Notes under the pieces: generated by a model
Told to the model about the DNA's origin: nothing
The model's database searches: none
Seen by the model: the letters and a program-made list of their open reading frames with translations, nothing else
Program-made: the position numbers and the translations under genes
Shown: piece by piece, positions 17,210-25,828 of the stretch
How the letters are laid out: each line of letters starts with the position of its first letter
Position numbering within the stretch: the first letter of the stretch is position 1
Source: JALYTZ01 sp036559125
GTDB lineage: Bacteria; Vulcanimicrobiota; Vulcanimicrobiia; Vulcanimicrobiales; Vulcanimicrobiaceae
Direction: 5' to 3'
Length of the DNA: 64,000 bases
Assembly: GCA_036559125.1 (NCBI GenBank)
Contig: DATBTT010000053.1
Span: 82,844 to 146,843, forward strand

Positions 17210-18081
17210 CCGAAGCCCGCCGCGTCGCGTTCGTCCACGGAATCCTGGCAGCCATCGTCCTCGCACTCGTCATCGGACTGGCAACCGTGCAATTCGCATC
17301 GGATGCAATTTTCGCGCGCGCCGGAGCGCCGGCTTCGTTGCCGGCGCATCTTCCTGCCGCTACCGGCGTGCGCATCTATCTCGTCATCGAGCGCATCGCG
17401 CCGGCGGCGTACGTCGAAGGCATGCTTGCGCGCGCGGCCTTCGCGCGCGGCGCTCTCGACGAATCGAAACGCCACGCGTTGCGGCTGCCTCCCTCCGGCT
17501 TGCGCGACGAATTTCTGGGACGCATCGCGCAGGCGCGTGGCGAAGAATCGGCGGCCCAGGCGTATTTTCTTGCGGGTGGCGACTTCTTTGCCATTCAAGA
17601 CGACGTCGATCGTCTGGCGCGCCGCGATCCAGCCGCCGCATACGAACTCGAACATACGTTGAAAAATCGGCTACAGGCCTTGACCACACACCCCGACGCC
17701 GTGGCGGAATCGTATTGGCATTTAGGGCAGATCGCGACGATGCGATCGTGGCGCTATGCGCTCGGATCGCAACCGCGGCGGCACTGGGTTGAGGTCGGCA
17801 TGCGCGATTACCGGCACGCAATTGCTCTGGCCCCGTTGGCGGAGCGGTATCTTCTCGCGGCGGGCGCGCAAGCGCTGGAATTGCACGACCTTACCGGTGC
17901 GCGGCAATTCTACGCTCGAGCGATCGACGTGAATCCGGCCAGCGCCGATGCCTTTGCGGGGCTGGGCGTCGTTGCGTTGCGCTCGGGAGATCGCGCCGGG
18001 GCAGTACGTTACGCGGCGCGAAGCCGCTCGATCGACCCCGCGTCGGCCCTATTGCAGTCCTTGCAAATCGACCTGAAGTGA
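17206..18081 (+). CDS. Membrane-anchored TPR protein, apparently starting at CTG
   Basis: The frame starts at CTG 17206, forming CTGA with the stop of the previous gene, and encodes TEARRVAFVHGILAAIVLAL and onwards: a short basic stretch and a clear membrane helix. The first ATG/GTG-type codon (GTG 17287) lies inside this helix and would cut it, so a non-standard start is more likely. The C-terminal third has TPR-like helices (LTGARQFYARAIDVNPASAD, AFAGLGVVALRSGDRAGAV). About 291 residues in total. Periplasmic or cytoplasmic scaffold role; partner unknown. The next gene overlaps by GTGA. Confidence 0.65.
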   Translation: MTEARRVAFVHGILAAIVLALVIGLATVQFASDAIFARAGAPASLPAHLPAATGVRIYLVIERIAPAAYVEGMLARAAFARGALDESKRHALRLPPSGLRDEFLGRIAQARGEESAAQAYFLAGGDFFAIQDDVDRLARRDPAAAYELEHTLKNRLQALTTHPDAVAESYWHLGQIATMRSWRYALGSQPRRHWVEVGMRDYRHAIALAPLAERYLLAAGAQALELHDLTGARQFYARAIDVNPASADAFAGLGVVALRSGDRAGAVRYAARSRSIDPASALLQSLQIDLK

Positions 18082-19103
18082 TCGTTGCGATCGACGGTCA
18101 ACTCGCCGTCGGTACCGCGACCGGAATCGGGGAGTACGCGCGCGGGCTGGTCGACGCGTTGCGCGTCGCGGGCGTCGACGTGCGCGAGCTTGCCGAACCG
18201 GCGCTCGATCCGTGGCGGTTCGATCGGCGCCTGCTCTGGGATCAGGTACTCTTGCCGATGCGAGCGTGCGCGAGCGGCGCGCAGTTGTTGCATTGCACGT
18301 CGGGTACGATGCCGCTTCTACGTACCTTACCCACGATCGTTACCGTGCACGACGTCGCGTGGCTCAAAGTGCAGGCACACGCAAAGGCCTACGCGCGTTG
18401 GTATTTTGGCCCGTTCTCGCTGAAACGGTATCGCGGCGCTCGGGCGATTGCCGTCGATTCGAATTTCTCGCGCGACGAGCTTCTCGGCGTGCTCGACGTA
18501 GCTCCGGAGCGCGTGCACGTGGTCTATCCGGGGGTTGCCGCTGACTTTGCCGGAGTGCGCCGCATCCCCGGTGGCGACGAGCCGATCGTACTGGTTCCGG
18601 GCACCGTCGAGCGGCGTAAAAATTTGGAAGTAGTGATTCGGTCGCTGCCGTTGCTCAAGAAGGTGCGCGTCGTTTCCGTCGGTCCGGCGACTCCGTACGC
18701 GCGCGAGTGCACGGCGCTCGCGGATTCGCTCGGCGTAGGCGAACGCGTGGAGTTCCGCGGCTACGTTACGCGCGGCGAACTGCTCGATTTGTACGCGCGG
18801 TGTGCCGTCGTGGCCGTCCCGTCGCGCTACGAAGGATTCGGATACGCGGCGGCTCAGGCACTCTGCGCGGGCGCGCCGCTCGTCGTTTCCGATCGCAGCT
18901 CGTTGCCCGAAATTGCCGGCGGCGACGCGCGCGTCGTGCCTGCCGATGACCCCGCGGCATGGGCACGCGAGCTCGAAGGATGCGTCGCCGATTCGCACGC
19001 CGGCGCGAACGCGTCTGCCGCGCGTGAAAAGGCGATCGCGCGTTTCGCATGGTCCGCAACGGTCGCCGCGATGTGCCGCATATACGACGCAGCGTCCCGC
19101 TAG
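18078..19103 (+). CDS. GT4-family glycosyltransferase
   Basis: 341 residues from GTG 18078. GT-B fold: N-terminal domain with TGIGEYARGLVDALR, HDVAWL and a conserved VDSNFSRDEL strand; C-terminal domain with VLVPGTVERRKNLEVVIRSL, VEFRGYVTRGELLDLYARC and VPSRYEGFGYAAAQALCAGAPLVVSDRSSLPEI, the E-x7-E type nucleotide-sugar site of GT4. Transfers a sugar to an unknown acceptor, probably for surface polysaccharide. Its stop shares the tetranucleotide CTAG (19100-19103) with the stop of the convergent gene. Confidence 0.88.
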   Translation: MIVAIDGQLAVGTATGIGEYARGLVDALRVAGVDVRELAEPALDPWRFDRRLLWDQVLLPMRACASGAQLLHCTSGTMPLLRTLPTIVTVHDVAWLKVQAHAKAYARWYFGPFSLKRYRGARAIAVDSNFSRDELLGVLDVAPERVHVVYPGVAADFAGVRRIPGGDEPIVLVPGTVERRKNLEVVIRSLPLLKKVRVVSVGPATPYARECTALADSLGVGERVEFRGYVTRGELLDLYARCAVVAVPSRYEGFGYAAAQALCAGAPLVVSDRSSLPEIAGGDARVVPADDPAAWARELEGCVADSHAGANASAAREKAIARFAWSATVAAMCRIYDAASR

Positions 19104-20782
19104 TAGATGGGAGAACCCGGGGCGCCGGGAGCTACGCTTCCGTCGTCGGGTGCGAAAATCAATTGGAGCGGTAGGCTCGAGCCGCTATCGGGAATCGTGA
19201 CGATCGTTACGCGAACGAACCCCTTGGCGGGCACAACGTATTGGCGGATTTTATAGCGCGAGAACGGGGGCGTCGCGTGCGATTGAATGAGCACGCCGTC
19301 GATGAGATAGGTGCCCGTCGCGCGGCCCCCTCGAGGACTCTCGTAAATTGCTATCGGTTGCGGATGCGACGTCGGATTCTGCACTTTGATGACGAAGGAT
19401 TGACTGACGCCGTAATCGCCGGAAAGTGCCTCGCCCGCCAGCAAGTTCGGCAACGGAATCTGCCCGACGGAGAGCGCCAAGTAGGGATCGGTCGTGTTCC
19501 ATAAGGTGCTGTAGTGAAACTCCGGGATCGCGTATCTTCCGCGCGCGTGTGCGCGGGCGCCCACGAGCAACATCGACGATGTGAGCGGTGCGTCCGGCGA
19601 TTGCGTCGCGTCCTGCGCGAAAAGGGTCAGGTGCACGACGCTGCCGTTGAGCACGCGCAATTGCAGCGTGCTGCTCACGATGTTGCCGGGCGGCAAACTT
19701 TGATCGACGAGATTGAGCGACCCGCTGCCGGGAATTTCGATGATGCGCCCCTCGTTTTGCACCAAATGGACGAGAAAGCGTTTGGTCGAGGTGTGCCCGA
19801 CTTCCATCTCGTTGGATCCCGGGCCGCCGTCGCCGCCGATGAATTGCACGAGCGCGGGTTCGCGCGAGGCATTCTCGGCGCGCAACACGATCCTGCGCGC
19901 CGGTTGTCCCGCGGGGTTGTAATGAAAGAACAGAAAACGCGACGGCCGCTCCGCTTTGAGATCCGCGGCGAAGAGCACGCCGTCTTCAGTGAGCGTTTCG
20001 GGATAGTCGCTTACCAGCAGGGAGTCCGGCTGGATCTTTGGCGCGGCTTGATTCTCGACGCGCACGTGCGTGGTTCCATCGACGCTGATGTAATCGTTGC
20101 CTTGAACGAGCACGGGTACGTCGATCGTCGCGACGTCGTCTTGCGCGAGGGGCGCGTTGTAGGGGATGCTGTCGGTCGCAAGGACGATTTGCGCGCCGGG
20201 CCGCGCTCGAGCCGCAGCACGCGCCGCTTGCGCGGCGACTTCGCGCACGAAGTCTTGATCGGCGGGATCGCCGGTAATGCGTACGGTCGTCGCGTCGGCG
20301 ACGCTGCCGGCGTCGTACGCGACGTGAATCGGGACGGTCGCCGTGATTCCGCGCCGGTCGACGATCGTGAGCGTCGTCGAGCCGGGTGCGAGCCCGGTCA
20401 AGATGACCGTCTGTGCGTCTTGATCGATTCTGATCGCGACGACTTTCGCATCCGCGACCGTGGCCGAAATCGGGCCGAGCGCCGATCCGACGCGCAGCGT
20501 CTGATCGAAACCAACCGCGACCTGCGCGGAGGCCGGATCGACCACGATCGGCGGCGGCGTCGGAGTCGGCGTGGGCAGCGGCGTAACGCTGGGAGCAACG
20601 CTCGGCGCGAAGCTCGGATAAGGGCTCGGCTGGACGCTCGCTTGCGGACCGGGACTAGGCGTTACCGGTACGTTGGTCGCGATCGGAGCCGGTGGATTGA
20701 CCTGCGCGGCGGGCGTTATGCCGGCAAACGCAAGAAGACATCCGGCCGCACTCAAAACGGTCAGAAACGAAGCTACCTGCAC
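19100..20782 (-). CDS. Secreted protein with Pro/Thr-rich linker and pilus-N-domain-like Ig fold
   Basis: 560 residues. Signal peptide at 1-26, then a low-complexity Pro/Ser/Thr linker with TPTPTPPP-type runs (about 30-78). Residues about 80-155 (VAVGFDQTLRVGSALGPISA, VILTGLAPGSTTLTIVDRRG) resemble the N-terminal domain of type II/III secretion and pilus secretins (PF13629-like). The remaining 400 residues look beta-rich with no known catalytic motif. Probably a surface or periplasmic adhesin-like protein; function unknown. It may be co-transcribed with recQ, which ends 6 bases upstream of it, though no functional link is apparent. Confidence 0.6.
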   Translation of the reverse strand: MQVASFLTVLSAAGCLLAFAGITPAAQVNPPAPIATNVPVTPSPGPQASVQPSPYPSFAPSVAPSVTPLPTPTPTPPPIVVDPASAQVAVGFDQTLRVGSALGPISATVADAKVVAIRIDQDAQTVILTGLAPGSTTLTIVDRRGITATVPIHVAYDAGSVADATTVRITGDPADQDFVREVAAQAARAAARARPGAQIVLATDSIPYNAPLAQDDVATIDVPVLVQGNDYISVDGTTHVRVENQAAPKIQPDSLLVSDYPETLTEDGVLFAADLKAERPSRFLFFHYNPAGQPARRIVLRAENASREPALVQFIGGDGGPGSNEMEVGHTSTKRFLVHLVQNEGRIIEIPGSGSLNLVDQSLPPGNIVSSTLQLRVLNGSVVHLTLFAQDATQSPDAPLTSSMLLVGARAHARGRYAIPEFHYSTLWNTTDPYLALSVGQIPLPNLLAGEALSGDYGVSQSFVIKVQNPTSHPQPIAIYESPRGGRATGTYLIDGVLIQSHATPPFSRYKIRQYVVPAKGFVRVTIVTIPDSGSSLPLQLIFAPDDGSVAPGAPGSPIY

Positions 20783-20788
20783 GGACGG

Positions 20789-22507
20789 CTAGGCGATTTT
20801 GGCTTCTTCGCGGCTTACCGCTGAAGCGAGCAGCGTCTTGTACCCGATGGTTGGAAACAGCACGGTGACAAGGTCTTTCTCAGCGCGTTCCACAGTGCCT
20901 TGTCCCCATTTTGGGTGGAACACGACGTCGGCGATGCGATAGCCCGAGTTCGGCGGCGCGATCTGCCCTTGCGGGGTTTGATTGGCTGCAACGGCGGCCG
21001 GCGCCTTAAGGGCGCGCAAACAGTTGTCGCACGCGCCGCAGCGTGGCCGATCGTAGTCTTCGCCGAAATAATTGAGAATGAACTTGCGCCGGCACGCTCG
21101 CGTTTCGGCGTACTGCAGCATCATCGCGAGTTTGCTCTGATCGTACGACTTTTTCGTTTCGTAACTAGCGAGATTGAGGACGAGGTCCCTGTTCGCGCGC
21201 GCTTCGTCGGTTAGCGCGTACTTGGAGCGGCTCGGCGTTTCGATGAACCCACCCTTCTTGAGTAGCGCGAGAATGACTTTGAGTTTGGTGAGCGGGAGCT
21301 GCAATATCTTGCGCAGGTCGGTCATCGAAACGCCGCCCTCCTGCGTTCCGAAAATCTCGAGCGTACCGAACGTCTTCTGAACCTCTTCGATATCCGGATA
21401 TTTACCCGTAAGGAAGTAGTTCTGCACTCGCGTGTCGCTCATGCGGTAGATGAGAATGCACTTTGAGGCGAGCCCGTCCCGTCCGGCGCGGCCGGCTTCT
21501 TGCGTGTAGGCTTCTACCGAACCCGGGAGATCGTAGTGCACGACGAATCGAATGTTCGGTTTGTCGATGCCCAGGCCGAACGCATTGGTTGCGACGACCG
21601 CGCGAATGTGCTCGTCCATGAAGAGTTCGTGAACGGACGTACGGTCTTGCTTCTGCAGTTTCGAATGGTACACTGCGGCCGGCACGTCGAGCTGGTCGTG
21701 CAAATATTTCTGTACTTCGAGCGCGTTCTTGATCGTCGCGGTGTAGATGATGCCGGTACCCTCGAGTTCCCCGGTCAAGAACAATTGCCGCAAAATCTTG
21801 AGTTTATCGGCCTCTTTCTCCGCGCGCCGAACGTCGTAAACTAGATTGGGCCGGTCGAATCCTTTGACGATGGGCTTTACGGCCGGAATGCCGAGTTGAT
21901 GGAGGATGTCTTCGCGGACGGCCGGCGTTGCCGTGGCGGTTAGCGCCAAAACCGTCGGATGGCCGAGCTTTTCGATGACGTGCCCGAGCGCCAAGTAGGC
22001 CGGTCGAAAGTCGTGGCCCCACTGGCTGATACAATGCGCCTCGTCGACGACGAAGAGCGGTACGTGAAGTTGTTGCAGTATGTGCAAAAACGCGTCGTCT
22101 TCGAGCTTTTCGGGGGTGACGAATACGACCTTGATGGTGCCGCCGCGAATCCGGGCGACCGCCGCTGCTTCCTGATCTTCGGAGAGCGTCGAGTTAAGGG
22201 CCACGACTTCGGTCACGCCGCGATCGCGCAGCATGTCGAGCTGATCTTTCATCAGTGCGATGAGTGGAGAAACGACGACGGTCGTCCCATCCAATAGTAA
22301 AGCCGGCAGTTGGTAGGTCAGGCTCTTTCCAGCGCCGGTAGCCAGAATGGCGAGGGTGTCCTGTCCCTCGATGACGCGCCCGACAACTTCCTCTTGGCCG
22401 GGTTGGAACGAGTCGAAACCGAACTTCTCTCGAAGCGCAGCTCGTAAGTCCACGGTATCTCCCACTTGGGTCGCCGGCACGCCCGGTCGTGCCGCCAGAC
22501 GATGCAT
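20789..22507 (-). CDS. recQ: RecQ-family ATP-dependent DNA helicase
   Basis: 572 residues. SF2 helicase motifs: ATGAGKSLTYQLPALL (I), SPLIALMKDQ, DEAHCISQWGHDFRPAY (II, with the RecQ-specific aromatic loop), ALTATATP (III), ATNAFGLGIDKPNIRFVVHYDLPGS (V) and QEAGRAGRDG (VI). Zinc-binding cysteines follow (CRRKF...CGACDNC) and then a winged-helix region. The HRDC domain is absent; instead the C-terminus has a small Tudor-like module (VVFHPKWGQGTVERAEKDLV) of the type found at UvrD C-termini. Repairs and restarts forks. Divergent from dnaX. Confidence 0.93.
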   Translation of the reverse strand: MHRLAARPGVPATQVGDTVDLRAALREKFGFDSFQPGQEEVVGRVIEGQDTLAILATGAGKSLTYQLPALLLDGTTVVVSPLIALMKDQLDMLRDRGVTEVVALNSTLSEDQEAAAVARIRGGTIKVVFVTPEKLEDDAFLHILQQLHVPLFVVDEAHCISQWGHDFRPAYLALGHVIEKLGHPTVLALTATATPAVREDILHQLGIPAVKPIVKGFDRPNLVYDVRRAEKEADKLKILRQLFLTGELEGTGIIYTATIKNALEVQKYLHDQLDVPAAVYHSKLQKQDRTSVHELFMDEHIRAVVATNAFGLGIDKPNIRFVVHYDLPGSVEAYTQEAGRAGRDGLASKCILIYRMSDTRVQNYFLTGKYPDIEEVQKTFGTLEIFGTQEGGVSMTDLRKILQLPLTKLKVILALLKKGGFIETPSRSKYALTDEARANRDLVLNLASYETKKSYDQSKLAMMLQYAETRACRRKFILNYFGEDYDRPRCGACDNCLRALKAPAAVAANQTPQGQIAPPNSGYRIADVVFHPKWGQGTVERAEKDLVTVLFPTIGYKTLLASAVSREEAKIA

Positions 22508-22596
22508 TCCCCTCCTCTATAACGCATAGAGAAGTGGCGACGATTCAGGTATACCCTGCGGCAGGCGCTCTGAAACGTCCTAAAGTACCAAAGGAC

Positions 22597-24183
22597 GTGT
22601 CCCTTTATCGAACCTGGCGCCCAAAGACCTTCGCCGATCTCGTCGGCCAAGACGCGGTAGTCCGCACGCTCTCGAGCGCGATCGAGAGCGGAAAACTCGC
22701 GCACGCGTATCTCTTCTCCGGGCCCCGCGGCTCGGGCAAGACGTCGGCGGCAAAGATTCTCGCGCGCTGCATCGACTGCATCAACGGCCCAACGCCTACT
22801 CCCGACAACACGTGCGACTTCTGCCAGGCAATGCTTGCCGGCACGGCGCTGGACGTGTTGGAAATAGACGCGGCCAGCAATCGCGGAATCGACGAAATTC
22901 GCGCGCTTCGCGATGCCGTAAAGTTCGCGCCCTCGGCGATGCGCATGAAAGTCTACATCATCGACGAGGCGCACATGCTCACCAAAGAAGGCGCCAACGC
23001 GTTCTTGAAGACCCTCGAGGAGCCACCCGCGCACGCCGTCTTCATCCTGGCTACGACCGAGCCCGAAAAATTGCCCGTCACGATCCTCTCGCGCTGCCAA
23101 CGGTACGCCTTCCGGCGGATCTCGATCCCGGTGATGATCGAGCGCATGCGCGAAATCGCGAAGGCGGAGGGAATCGCCATCGACGACGCGGCCCTCTCGG
23201 CGATCGCATATCGCGCCGACGGTGGCCTGCGCGATGCTCTTACGATGCTCGAGCAAGCTGCGGCGTTTTCGGACGGCGAGATCGGCAGCGCGACCATCGA
23301 CGTCGCGTTTGGGGCGAGCGGGCGCAATTCCGCGCGCGCCTTGGTCGAACGCACCCTCGCCCGGGATGCCGCCGGCATGCTGGCCGCGATCGACGAGGCG
23401 AGCGACGCCGGAACCGACATGCAGGTTCTCACGCGTAGTCTGATTGCTGAATTTCGTAACCTGCTCGTGGGTCGCATCGACCCCGGCTTGCTCGCGCGGG
23501 ACTTGGCTCCGGAAGACGCGCAGCTCGCAGCGCAGCGCGCGGGAGGCCTCGTGCAGGCGCAACTCATTCGCGCGCTGCGTCTATTGACCGAGGCGCTCGC
23601 GACGGGGCGCAGTTCGGGACACCCGCGCCTCGAGTTGGAAACCGCGCTCTTGCGTTTCATATTAGCGGCTGAGGATCCCACGCTCGACGCGCTCTCGGCC
23701 CGCATCGCCGCATTGGAAGGGGGCGCGCCCGCCGCGCCGGTTCCGGAACCGCCGGCGGTGATTTCCGAACCCGTCCCCGTAGCGCAGCCGGAACGGGGCG
23801 GCGAAGGCGAGGTGAGCATTCAAAAAGTGCGCGCCGCCTGGCAATCGATTCGCACCAAAGTCGAAAGTGAGAAGCAGTCTCTACGCACGCAGTTATCCCG
23901 AGCGGTGCCCGACGCGATTGACGGCAACGCGCTCGTCATCAAATTGCCGAACTCGCTGATGGCCGATATCCTTAAAGACAACGCCAAAATCATCGAGGCG
24001 GCGATCGCCGAGGTCGTCGGCGCCCCGCTGCGAACCTCATTCCGTGTCGACGGCGCGACCGCACCGGCGACGCGCGGCAAGAGCGGTGCGGCGGTTGCTG
24101 CGGTTGCTGCGGTAGCGTCCGCGCAGCCCGATGAAGATCCGGACCAACTATTCTCGTACTTGAATGAAAGAATCAAAGAATGA
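22597..24183 (+). CDS. dnaX: DNA polymerase III gamma/tau subunit DnaX
   Basis: Clamp-loader ATPase. The start is uncertain: GTG 22597 gives the expected N-terminus SLYRTWRPKTFADLVGQ and 528 residues; starts further upstream would add non-conserved residues and overlap the recQ start. Motifs: GPRGSGKTSAAKILA (Walker A), zinc cysteines CIDC...CDFC, IIDEAHMLTKEGANAFLKTLEEPP (Walker B and sensor region), LSRCQRYAFRR (SRC). C-terminal tau part contains an Ala/Pro-rich linker (about 370-410), a folded domain (about 410-490) and ends with a short acidic tail. No strong slippery A/T run for gamma frameshifting is evident. Confidence 0.93.
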   Translation: MSLYRTWRPKTFADLVGQDAVVRTLSSAIESGKLAHAYLFSGPRGSGKTSAAKILARCIDCINGPTPTPDNTCDFCQAMLAGTALDVLEIDAASNRGIDEIRALRDAVKFAPSAMRMKVYIIDEAHMLTKEGANAFLKTLEEPPAHAVFILATTEPEKLPVTILSRCQRYAFRRISIPVMIERMREIAKAEGIAIDDAALSAIAYRADGGLRDALTMLEQAAAFSDGEIGSATIDVAFGASGRNSARALVERTLARDAAGMLAAIDEASDAGTDMQVLTRSLIAEFRNLLVGRIDPGLLARDLAPEDAQLAAQRAGGLVQAQLIRALRLLTEALATGRSSGHPRLELETALLRFILAAEDPTLDALSARIAALEGGAPAAPVPEPPAVISEPVPVAQPERGGEGEVSIQKVRAAWQSIRTKVESEKQSLRTQLSRAVPDAIDGNALVIKLPNSLMADILKDNAKIIEAAIAEVVGAPLRTSFRVDGATAPATRGKSGAAVAAVAAVASAQPDEDPDQLFSYLNERIKE

Positions 24184-24488
24184 ACCAGGCGCAATTGATG
24201 CAGCAGATGCGTAAGATGCAACAAGAAATGTCGGCGGCGCAAGAAGAGCTTGCCGCAACCGTCGTCACCGGCTCGGCCGCCGGCGGTAGCGTGCAGGTGG
24301 AGATGACGTGCGACCACCGCGTCAAGAGCCTAAAAATCGCGAAGGAAGCCATCGATCCGGAGGACGCGGAGACGCTCGAAGATCTGGTGGTGGTTGCGCT
24401 CAACGATGCGCTGAAAAACGTGGAGGCGACGGCGGCCGGCCGCATGGGCCGGGTTACCGGCGGCGTGCGAATTCCCGGCCTGACGTAA
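24180..24488 (+). CDS. ybaB: YbaB/EbfC nucleoid-associated protein
   Basis: 102 residues, ATGA overlap with dnaX. Family pattern is clear: N-terminal helix MNQAQLMQQMRKMQQEMSAA, then VTGSAAGGSVQVEMTCDHRVKSL and IDPEDAETLEDLVVVALNDAL. A small DNA-binding dimer. The order dnaX-ybaB-recR is conserved across bacteria. Confidence 0.95.
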   Translation: MNQAQLMQQMRKMQQEMSAAQEELAATVVTGSAAGGSVQVEMTCDHRVKSLKIAKEAIDPEDAETLEDLVVVALNDALKNVEATAAGRMGRVTGGVRIPGLT

Positions 24489-24496
24489 GCCCGGCC

Positions 24497-25105
24497 GTGC
24501 CGAACTCCGGTTCCATCGCCGGCCCCGTCGCGGCGCTGATCAACGAGTTCAGCAAACTTCCGACGGTAGGCCCGAAGACGGCCGCGCGGTTGGTCTTCTA
24601 TTTGCTCAATCGCCCACGCAACGAGGCGCAGTCGCTCGCCGAAGCGATCCTCGCCGTCAAAGACAAGGTGCGGCTCTGCTCGCGCTGTTTTTCGATTACC
24701 GAAGACGATCCGTGCCCGATCTGCACCGACGAGCGTCGCGATGCAAAAGCGTTGTGCGTGGTTGCCGAAGCAAAGGACATCTACGCGCTCGAACGCACGT
24801 CGGCATACAAGGGCCGCTATCACGTCTTGGGCGGACTCATCTCGCCGATGGACGGCATCGGCCCCGCGCAATTACGCGTGAAGGAATTGATCGAGCGAAT
24901 TCACGCCGAGGCCCCGGCCGAGATCATCATCGCGACCAATCCCAATGCCGAGGGCGAGGCGACCGCGCTCTATCTCTCGCGACTCATAACGCCCATCGGC
25001 GTGAGCGTGACGCGACTGGCCTACGGTTTGCCGATCGGCGGCGACCTCGATTACGCCGACGAACTAACGCTGGCCAAAGCTCTCGAAGGCCGTCGCACGT
25101 TGTAA
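24497..25105 (+). CDS. recR: Recombination mediator RecR
   Basis: 202 residues from GTG 24497. Helix-hairpin-helix (LPTVGPKTAARLVFYLL), four-Cys zinc motif (CSRC...CPIC), Toprim domain (ALCVVAEAKDIYALERT, IIIATNPNAEGEATALYLSR) and C-terminal Walker B-like strand (LAYGLPIGGDLDYADELTLAKAL). Acts with RecF/RecO in loading RecA at gaps. A CACGTT/AACGTG inverted repeat spans the stop codon (25096-25109) and could end transcripts from both sides. Confidence 0.96.
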   Translation: MPNSGSIAGPVAALINEFSKLPTVGPKTAARLVFYLLNRPRNEAQSLAEAILAVKDKVRLCSRCFSITEDDPCPICTDERRDAKALCVVAEAKDIYALERTSAYKGRYHVLGGLISPMDGIGPAQLRVKELIERIHAEAPAEIIIATNPNAEGEATALYLSRLITPIGVSVTRLAYGLPIGGDLDYADELTLAKALEGRRTL

Positions 25106-25114
25106 CGTGGACCG

Positions 25115-25747
25115 TTACAGCGCTTCGAGGGCGCCCGCATAGCGGAAGCCGAGGGCCGCGATCTGGCCGCGCGAAATTGCTTGCACTTCCAGCGGTTCGG
25201 TTTCGGGATCGCCGAGTTCGTACGCGATATGCGCTCCCCACGCGAAGGTGCCTTCGTCGAAATAACGCAGCAGCGCGTCGTGCATCGCGAGCGCGGTATG
25301 ATTGTCGCGCTTGGCTTCGCGCCACTGCGTCAAGAACGCGCGCGCATCCGCCGGCGGCGCGCCCTTGCGGGTTACGCCGATCGTCTTCCAGCGGTCCCAA
25401 AACCAATTCGCGGTGGTCTCGTCCATGCGCTCGGTCGCAAAGTCTTCGATAAAGAGTTTGCCGTCGGACCGCAAGAGATCGGCGATGCGCGTCAGCGAGC
25501 CGTCGAGATCGTTCAAATGGTGCAGCACGCGCTGCAGCACGACCGCGTCGAAGGTGCGCGCGGGGGGCGAAAAGGCCTCGAAGCTCAAGGTTAATACCCC
25601 CGATTCCGCTTCCGCCAGCGGATCGATGCCCAGACAGTCATGACCCGCCCGGGCGAGCGAGCGGGTAAGTTCTCCTGCGCCCGCACCGATCTCCAATATC
25701 CTGGAAGGACGGTGCAGACGTTCGAGCACGAAGTCGCTGAAGGTCAT
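25115..25747 (-). CDS. SAM-dependent methyltransferase (class I)
   Basis: 210 residues. Methyltransferase_11-type: ILEIGAGAGELTRSLARAGH (motif I), GIDPLAEAE, DAVVLQRVLHHLNDLDGSL (post-I/II), LRSDGKLFIEDFATERMD (motif III). The C-terminal 90 residues are variable. Substrate unknown. Convergent with recR, divergent from the following membrane-protein gene with only about 80 bases between. Confidence 0.82.
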   Translation of the reverse strand: MTFSDFVLERLHRPSRILEIGAGAGELTRSLARAGHDCLGIDPLAEAESGVLTLSFEAFSPPARTFDAVVLQRVLHHLNDLDGSLTRIADLLRSDGKLFIEDFATERMDETTANWFWDRWKTIGVTRKGAPPADARAFLTQWREAKRDNHTALAMHDALLRYFDEGTFAWGAHIAYELGDPETEPLEVQAISRGQIAALGFRYAGALEAL

Positions 25748-25803
25748 TGCTCGTTAGAGCCGGCTGGGGAAGGGGCCGGTTGCATCGCTTGCGGCGCTCA
25801 ATT

Positions 25804-25820
25804 ACTTTGTGATACAAAGT
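25804..25820. promoter_or_regulatory. Perfect 17-bp dyad, candidate operator
   Basis: ACTTTGT-GAT-ACAAAGT: two perfectly complementary 7-base arms with a 3-base spacer, placed 8 bases before ATG 25829 and between two divergent genes. The operon it precedes encodes a winged-helix regulator as its second gene, so autoregulation is the simple explanation. It is AT-rich against a GC-rich background. Confidence 0.55.
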
Positions 25821-25828
25821 ATGGGAAT

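Noticed and set aside
19514..20824. 436-codon plus-strand frame opposite the secreted PF13629-like protein
   Set aside because: Arg-rich shadow; the minus frame has a signal peptide, Pro linker and domain-like pattern, and fits recQ's neighbour.
22489..22596. Upstream in-frame extension of dnaX from 22489
   Set aside because: It would overlap the recQ start and add 36 non-conserved residues before the conserved SLYRTWRPKTF block.
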